DNA of 64,000 bases from Neorickettsia risticii str. Illinois. GTDB taxonomy: Bacteria; Pseudomonadota; Alphaproteobacteria; Rickettsiales; Anaplasmataceae. Numbering within the stretch: position 1 is the stretch's first letter; every line of letters starts with the position of its first letter. The DNA lies in contig NC_013009.1 of the NCBI RefSeq assembly GCF_000022525.1, positions 1 to 64,000 on the forward strand. Reading direction: 5' to 3'. The translations under genes were made by a program, and so were the position numbers. Below are positions 58,556 through 64,000 of the stretch, piece by piece. The notes under the pieces were generated by a model, which did not search any database, was not told where the DNA came from, and worked only from the letters and a program-made list of their open reading frames with translations.

Positions 58556-58865
58556 AGGCAGTTAGATTTGATGTATACGACTCAATGTAGAAAAATTTTC
58601 ATCCGGGCTTTTGCAGAATACAGTCATTAGTTTTTCGCACTTATTGAAACACTTCCGTTTTCATATCAAACAAAAGATCTGTGATCGTGGCACTTTGCGT
58701 AAAAAGTAAGAAATTCATATTGCGAGTTTTTGTAAAGTATCATTCAGACTATGTAAAGAGGGCATTTAACATTAGAGTATTAACTATCTACGGCATTATC
58801 ATCTGTGTTGTAGCTCATAATTATTACTTAAGAATTTTTGTTTACAGCTTCTCAATCGTTAATAT
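58556..58865. other. 310-base gap, no supported gene
   Basis: A 71-codon frame from GTG 58681 overlaps the SURF1 start, has no ribosome site and reads as random aromatic sequence. No hairpin or promoter stands out between the divergent EamA and SURF1 genes. Confidence 0.4.
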
Positions 58866-59534
58866 ATGGAAAAAGTCTTTATTCTCTGCATTTTAATCTC
58901 TTTCTTTTTGGGTTGTTGGCAAGTAAAGAGGTTTCTTTTTAAACGTGAGGCATATGAAAACATCACAAAATGCCATGTTACCACTCTAAGTGATCCACGC
59001 AAATACTGTAATTTCGTTGGTAGGCTTAGTTTTTACGAATGTGATGATATCTATCTCCTCTACAAGGATTCCAGGCATTTCAATATACTCGTTCCATTTG
59101 CTGCTGAAGGGAAAGTTGTTCTAGTGAATGTCGGTTATGTTAGGAAAGAAGAAAAAGATAGGGCAAGAGAGATGATCCTCCAGATCTTAAAATCTCAAAA
59201 AGAGTTTGCCTTCAAAGGTTACTTACTTCCAGTAAGAGGATCTAAAATTCCTCTTGTCAGAAACGACGTTGCTAATTTAGAGCTTTATTCTCTCAATATG
59301 AAAGAAATTGGGTCGAATTTTAGGTTGCCAGTTCTGGAATATATTCTGTATTCAACTTCAAATGATTTTATCACGATCTATCCTGAGATGATTTTATCAC
59401 TGCAGAGGCCACAGCTGAAAATAATGATGCACTTCTGGTATGGGTTCATGTGGTATGCAGTCGCGTTTATCGGACTGATTTACTATTTCTTTAGCTCGAG
59501 AAAGATAGTACAGACCTCGCCTTCCAGTGAATAA
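58866..59534 (+). CDS. SURF1-family cytochrome c oxidase assembly protein
   Basis: SURF1 proteins help insert heme a into cytochrome c oxidase. The two-span layout is clear: a first segment with the family LGCWQVKR motif at about 15-22, then a periplasmic domain with VLVNVGYVRKE. The second segment is HFWYGFMWYAVAFIGLIYYFF near 188-208, matching the conserved HxxYAxxW pattern. At 222 residues it is normal. It stands alone and converges with rho. Confidence 0.9.
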   Translation: MEKVFILCILISFFLGCWQVKRFLFKREAYENITKCHVTTLSDPRKYCNFVGRLSFYECDDIYLLYKDSRHFNILVPFAAEGKVVLVNVGYVRKEEKDRAREMILQILKSQKEFAFKGYLLPVRGSKIPLVRNDVANLELYSLNMKEIGSNFRLPVLEYILYSTSNDFITIYPEMILSLQRPQLKIMMHFWYGFMWYAVAFIGLIYYFFSSRKIVQTSPSSE

Positions 59535-59636
59535 GGACATCTATTCCCCATTTCTCTGGTAGATATCAGTAAAAACGCACGAAGTTCCCCTTAGAGGTTT
59601 CTTTGTTGAAGATGTTGCCTAACAGCGCGAGCCTCC

Positions 59637-61148
59637 TTAATTGTTAACTTTTTTATCCATAAAGAGGAAAAACTCTTCGTTATTTTTCGTTCTTTGCAGC
59701 TTGTCTATTATGAACTCGATCGCATCGGCGTCCGTCATCTGGTTAAGAATCCGTCTCAAAACCCAAACTTTGTTCAGGATGGAGCGCTCTAGAAGGAGTT
59801 CTTCCTTTCTTGTTCCTGACTTAGTTATATCAATCGCTGGAAACAGACGCTTCTCTGCAAGCTTTCTGTCAAGAATTATCTCGGAGTTACCAGTACCTTT
59901 AAACTCTTCGTAAATAAGTTCGTCCATTCTTGAACCAGTATCTACAAGTGCAGTTCCAATAATAGTCAAAGAACCACCTCCTTCAATATTCCGTGCTGCC
60001 CCAAAGAGACGCTTTGCTTTCTGAAGGGCATTGGAATCCACACCGCCACTCAAAAGTTTACCAGAAGACGGGACAACCGAATTGTATGCCCTCGCCAAAC
60101 GAGTAATCGAATCAAGTAAAATAACAACGTGTTTCCCCTGTTCGACCAGTCTTTTTGCTTTTTCAATTGCAAATTCAGCAACGTACACGTGTTTATCAGC
60201 CGGTTCGTCGAATGTCGAGCTCACTACCTCTGCATTCACTGACCTACGCATATCAGTTACCTCTTCCGGTCGCTCGTCAATGAGGAGGATTATCAAGTGT
60301 ATATCTGGATAGTTTGCGGAAATAGAATGTGCAATGTTTTGCAGGAGGATGGTCTTACCAGTTTTTGGTTGTGCAACTATCAACGCCCTTTGTCCTCTTC
60401 CGAGCGGAGCAACGATATCGATAATCCTACCGCTTAAGTCACAGTTTTTTGACTCTAAAGGCCGTGCGGACTTTTCACACTCAAGCTTTATTGGAGTGTC
60501 TGGATAAAGAGGAACCAAGCTCTCGAAGGCAACATACCTTCTGGCAGCAGACGCAGGACTGTTATTGATTTCCAATGCCTTAGAAAGTGCAAAATACCTT
60601 TCACCTTTTTTTGGAGCTCTTACTTCACCATAGATTAGGTCGCCCGTCCTAATACCGAGTCTTCGTACCTGTCCCGGTGAGATATAAATGTCATCTTGGT
60701 TCGCAAGATAGTTGTATACCGAAGATCTCATGAACGCAAAACCCTCGTTCAGGACCTCAGCTACGCCCGAACTCATTATGACCTTTTCAGTTTGACTGTC
60801 TGCGACTTCGTTCTGTGCTATGAGGATTATCAGATCCTGCTTTGACATCCCAGCTAGGTTCTGCAAATTTAATGACTCTGCCATTGTTAAAAGCTCTCTT
60901 GCACTTTTTGAACGCAAGTCAGACAAATTAATAACCTTTTCAGGATCACTGGCTGTGACATGCTCACGTCGTGTTTCTGCTATTACAGGACTCTTTGTTT
61001 CTTCAACTTTGCAAGGCTCAGCTCTTTTTCCAAGCTTCAAAGTACTTCTTTTCGTTGGTGTATTACTTTTGTGTTTTTCTACCGGCGATGCTTCTCCTGC
61101 TAATGGTTCGCTTACGGCAGAGTGGTGTAAATCTTTCAATAGTGTCAT
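59637..61148 (-). CDS. rho: Transcription termination factor Rho
   Basis: Rho is the hexameric RNA-DNA helicase that ends transcription. The N-terminal RNA-binding domain ([16 protein letters not shown]) is followed by the P-loop [18 protein letters not shown], Walker [17 protein letters not shown], and the R-loop/Q-loop block [31 protein letters not shown]. The 503 residues include an N-terminal extension of about 80 charged residues not found in Escherichia Rho. It is a plausible start, but a later Met could be used. Confidence 0.97.
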   Translation of the reverse strand: MTLLKDLHHSAVSEPLAGEASPVEKHKSNTPTKRSTLKLGKRAEPCKVEETKSPVIAETRREHVTASDPEKVINLSDLRSKSARELLTMAESLNLQNLAGMSKQDLIILIAQNEVADSQTEKVIMSSGVAEVLNEGFAFMRSSVYNYLANQDDIYISPGQVRRLGIRTGDLIYGEVRAPKKGERYFALSKALEINNSPASAARRYVAFESLVPLYPDTPIKLECEKSARPLESKNCDLSGRIIDIVAPLGRGQRALIVAQPKTGKTILLQNIAHSISANYPDIHLIILLIDERPEEVTDMRRSVNAEVVSSTFDEPADKHVYVAEFAIEKAKRLVEQGKHVVILLDSITRLARAYNSVVPSSGKLLSGGVDSNALQKAKRLFGAARNIEGGGSLTIIGTALVDTGSRMDELIYEEFKGTGNSEIILDRKLAEKRLFPAIDITKSGTRKEELLLERSILNKVWVLRRILNQMTDADAIEFIIDKLQRTKNNEEFFLFMDKKVNN

Positions 61149-61509
61149 GGGTCGACCTAATAGTGTAAGTGCTGCAAAAAAAACAAGTCGAATTGCAATT
61201 CAAAGAAAAAATAGAGAAAGGAAAGAACACGGCCAAACCTACGCAGTTACGAAGCGACACAAGGCCGGCCTAACTAAAGGCACTGACTAACATGTTTTTC
61301 ACCTGCAGTCAATAAGAACGCTGGGCGGTACTGATTTCAAACATGCAACCGGATACAGATGCTGTTCAATAAAGGCCAATTCAGATGCTAAGTCTACGCT
61401 TTTCTACTTTCTATTTCAAGAACCTATAAGCCTAAACAAGAGAATCGGATTATGATAAAGGGAACTCTAACACAAATAAGTTAATATTCCTTTCTAGTAG
61501 GTACGATTT
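61149..61509. other. 361-base gap between divergent rho and the ComM-like gene
   Basis: No gene is supported. The region should hold the rho promoter and the promoter of the ATPase gene, but I see no convincing pair of -35/-10 boxes. Confidence 0.4.
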
Positions 61510-63015
61510 TTGTTTACAGAGATTCATACAGTTTCAATTCAAGGAATTAATCTAGTCAAGATAGGAGTTCAAGTTGCTATATCACCTGGACTGCCATGTT
61601 TTAACATTGTTGGTTTGCCCGATAAAGCAATCAGCGAGTCTAAGGAAAGAATAAGGGCAGCACTCCTCCATATAGGTTTGTCCTTACCTAAAAAGAGAAT
61701 AACAGTTAATCTTTCCCCAGCAGGTTTGACAAAGATAGGTACGCATTATGATCTTCCAATAGCGCTTGGTGTAATTCAGTTGTTGGATAGTAATTTTGTT
61801 AATAGAAATTTTTCAGAGTTTGTCGTACTTGGTGAATTGTCCCTAGACGCTTCGATAAAGGGTGTTGCAGGAGTCCTTCCAGCGGCCGTTTACGCTAAAG
61901 AACGCAATCTATGGCTAGTTTGTCCATGGGAGAATAGGATAGAAGCACGTATTTCCAAGAATAAGAAGCTTTTGCCGATTGCATCACTAAATGAGTTGAC
62001 ATCGTTTTTAATGGGAAAATCTACACCCAGAAAGATTTGCGATCCTTTTGTGCTGGAGGAAGATTCCTATCCGGATATGAAGGATGTTAAAGGACAAAAA
62101 ATTGCAAAGCGTGCAATCGAAATAGCTGCCGCAGGTGGACATCACCTGCTTATGCGTGGACCTCCTGGTACCGGTAAATCGATGCTTGCTAAGAGAATCA
62201 TCGGCATCATGCCACCCCTTTTGCCCCAGGAGATCATGGAAGTGAATACGATTATCAGTGTCTCTGGAGAGTTTACAAATAAGATTTATAGAAAACGTCC
62301 CTTCCGAGAGCCACATCAATCAGCTTCAGTTGCGGCGATGATCGGTGGTGGTGCAATACCAAAACCAGGTGAGGTGACACTTGCACACAATGGAGTACTT
62401 TTTCTGGATGAAATGGCTGAGTTTTCTAGTCATTTGTTAGATACGCTCAGACAGGTACTAGAAACAGGTGAGGTAACAATATCCCGTGCAAATACGAAAT
62501 TGACTTACCCTGCATCTTTTCAGTTGATAGGCGCTATGAATCCCTGTAGATGTGGCTATTTGGGTTATCTTCCGGAAAAGGAGTGTAAGAATTCCAAGAG
62601 ATGCGGACTGGACTACATGAAAACGATTTCAGGTCCTGTTCTTGATAGGATAGACATCTTTGTGAATATGGAACCGATAAATAAGAATCAGTTTTTTGAG
62701 TCACAGGATGGAGAATCGTCTGCTTTAATTAGAAAAAGAGTTATTGCTGCACGAAACAAGCAATATGAAAGGTACACTAAAGAGAAGTTCAGTTTGAACT
62801 GTCACATGGATAATCGTGCGCTTAACGAACATGTTTCACTTGATAATGAAACAAAGGAGTTCCTAAAGGCTACTTTTGAGAAAGGTTATGTTTCTCTACG
62901 TGGTCATGACCGTACGCTGAAAGTGGCACGCACTATTGCAGATCTTGATGGTTCAGATGAGGTGAAAAAAGTTCATCTGACTGAGGCGCTTTACTACAGG
63001 GTGAGCCGGAATTAG
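61510..63015 (+). CDS. comM: YifB/ComM family Mg-chelatase-like AAA+ ATPase
   Basis: ComM is a hexameric branch-migration helicase known to act in integration of transforming DNA. The N-terminal ChlI-like domain (GLPCFNIVGLPDKAISESKERIRAAL) leads to Walker A RGPPGTGKSMLAKRI near 217-231, Walker B GVLFLDEMAEF and sensor 1 LIGAMNPCRCGYLG. The Zn-binding Cys cluster in PCRCGYLG and the following C-x-K-x-C run is family-typical. At 501 residues it is normal. The TTG start at 61510 with AGG upstream gives the conserved N-terminus. No other competence genes are in the window. Confidence 0.9.
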   Translation: MFTEIHTVSIQGINLVKIGVQVAISPGLPCFNIVGLPDKAISESKERIRAALLHIGLSLPKKRITVNLSPAGLTKIGTHYDLPIALGVIQLLDSNFVNRNFSEFVVLGELSLDASIKGVAGVLPAAVYAKERNLWLVCPWENRIEARISKNKKLLPIASLNELTSFLMGKSTPRKICDPFVLEEDSYPDMKDVKGQKIAKRAIEIAAAGGHHLLMRGPPGTGKSMLAKRIIGIMPPLLPQEIMEVNTIISVSGEFTNKIYRKRPFREPHQSASVAAMIGGGAIPKPGEVTLAHNGVLFLDEMAEFSSHLLDTLRQVLETGEVTISRANTKLTYPASFQLIGAMNPCRCGYLGYLPEKECKNSKRCGLDYMKTISGPVLDRIDIFVNMEPINKNQFFESQDGESSALIRKRVIAARNKQYERYTKEKFSLNCHMDNRALNEHVSLDNETKEFLKATFEKGYVSLRGHDRTLKVARTIADLDGSDEVKKVHLTEALYYRVSRN

Positions 63016-63205
63016 GCGAATAGTTGCATTTATATGTAGACTTATATTAGTATGTATGCATAACCCCATAGCGCAATGTTTAAAGCATATCCTGTCTTTT
63101 TGCTCGCGGAGTCTCTAGTGCTGCGTGTGGCGAGATTCCGTAGGGTTGTGGAATATATGGTGTGCTGTGCAATGTTTAAGTTTAGTTATTAAGGAGAATA
63201 TAAAA

Positions 63206-63821
63206 ATGTTTGGTAGGTTTGGTATGCAAGAAAATAGGTTGTCCAGGAGCGAAAAATCCCGTAGGTTGGTTTTACATACTGCCTTTGTTTTTCTTTTTTT
63301 TGAGCTGTGCAGCTATTCTTGCTGTTCAGATAGCAAAAAGGATACCTTGGAAGGATGATGGGGTCATGACAAAGAGCTGGTGGTGCTTTCTGTATCTCAT
63401 TATCCCAGCTGTGGTATGTTTTGGTTCCGCGAAAATTGCCCTTAGAGCCACCTTTTCCCGGTCGGCGCTTAGTGATGTTCAAACTCCTGAGTCAGATCGG
63501 GCTCATCTTCAAACTCTGAGATCTTCCGCTGGCAAGTCCTTCGTATCTCTTGCTTCGTTGCCTATACTTTCTATAGTGCTTATTGTTATTGGGACGATCC
63601 TAGACCACAAAGAAAGCTTGACTTTAACGGAAAAGCGAATTTTGGGTGCTACCGAGTGTCTGCTTGTGGCCTCCTTCCTGTCAATCTTCTTCGCATTTGT
63701 TGTTTGCATGGTGCGGTTACGGGAAGCTGAAAATGTGGCTACTGTGGGGTTGACTTCCTCTGTGCCATCTTCTCCAGAGCCTGTAAATCAGCCCAACAGT
63801 CCAGGACCTAGTTTAGTATAG
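63206..63821 (+). CDS. Orphan membrane protein with a frame break at a T8 tract
   Basis: A strong ribosome site (AAGGAG, 9 bases upstream) marks ATG 63206, but this frame reads only 50 codons and stops at 63358. At the T8 run 63294-63301 an overlapping +1 frame continues to 63821 with three membrane segments and a Ser/Pro-rich tail. Loss of one T would join them into about 204 residues with a smooth first membrane helix. Alternatively a weak TTG at 63210 could start the second frame. So this is a frameshifted gene, a slippage-expressed gene or a sequence error. I know no family. Confidence 0.6.
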
Positions 63822-63840
63822 TGACGTGTTTAAGTTGGTG

Positions 63841-63917
63841 GAGCTCTGGATCTAGCTCAATGTGGTCTGACGCTCCGTCGTCTTAGATATCAAGAGCCTC
63901 TGTGATTACAGGGGCTC
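63841..63917 (+). repeat. Two adjacent hairpins near the window end
   Basis: GAGCT-AGCTC (63841-63858) and a ten-pair stem GAGCCTCTGT/ACAGGGGCTC with loop GATT (63894-63917) follow the last gene. The second has no T tract. It may end the message or belong to an RNA gene running past the window. Confidence 0.4.
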
Positions 63918-64000
63918 GGACGTGGGAGCAAATTAAGAGGTGGCTTTCTCCAGGCCGTTGTGCCTCTGCATGTTGGAACCGGTAACGCGAATAGTTGGGG

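Noticed and set aside
58681-58896. 71-codon frame from GTG
   Set aside because: It overlaps the SURF1 start in another frame, has no ribosome site, and has no protein-like pattern.

Overview
The window looks like chromosome of a Rickettsiales bacterium of the family Anaplasmataceae, most likely genus Neorickettsia. The evidence is a complete 16S rRNA gene that is not followed by tRNAs, 23S or 5S, complex I and succinate dehydrogenase genes scattered as in reduced alphaproteobacteria, lineage-specific ankyrin and tandem-repeat proteins, and low GC with long non-coding gaps. The 16S text resembles the N. sennetsu/risticii type, but species cannot be fixed without alignment. I saw no tRNA, insertion sequence or CRISPR array.

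Layout: 1-8.8 kb carries ParB, an orphan membrane protein, a PleC-like histidine kinase, an FAD oxidoreductase, an iron-binding periplasmic protein coupled to ruvX, a lone HK97-type portal gene, a small membrane protein with two Asp-rich loops, and pgsA. 9-12.3 kb holds nuoJ-nuoK-nuoL. 12.4-24 kb is accessory in character: a small ankyrin protein, tgt, an 840-base gap rich in inverted repeats, dnaK, truA, a 910-base gap with decayed reading frames, a 772-residue ankyrin membrane protein, two orphan proteins and the RNase P RNA. 24-29.2 kb holds a YhhQ-type queuosine-precursor transporter, purM, a partial Mrp antiporter cluster and rsmE. 29.2-36.1 kb holds a small HTH regulator, rpoZ, ribF, a 27-residue-repeat protein beside a type I secretion ABC transporter, fabI, thiS and a gamma carbonic anhydrase. 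36.2-40.4 kb is the 16S gene followed closely by sdhC-sdhD-argS; the 16S precursor stem reaches into the sdhC leader. 40.5-44 kb has a Bax-inhibitor-1 protein and an 886-residue protein with 21-residue tandem repeats. 44.2-48.4 kb is a small orphan gene, nuoG-nuoH, a BON lipoprotein and the SRP RNA. 48.3-55.2 kb (minus strand) holds fumC, rpsO-pnp and rpsF-rpsR-rplI-purB. 55.4-63 kb holds pstS, an MFS and an EamA transporter, surf1, rho and a ComM-like ATPase. The last gene is a membrane protein whose frame appears broken at a T8 tract.

Together the recognised genes describe an intracellular, aerobically respiring cell (complex I, SDH, fumarase, cytochrome oxidase assembly) that makes purines, flavins and fatty acids, salvages queuosine precursor and imports iron and phosphate. 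The least explained material is the set of orphan membrane, ankyrin and repeat proteins and the structured non-coding gaps.
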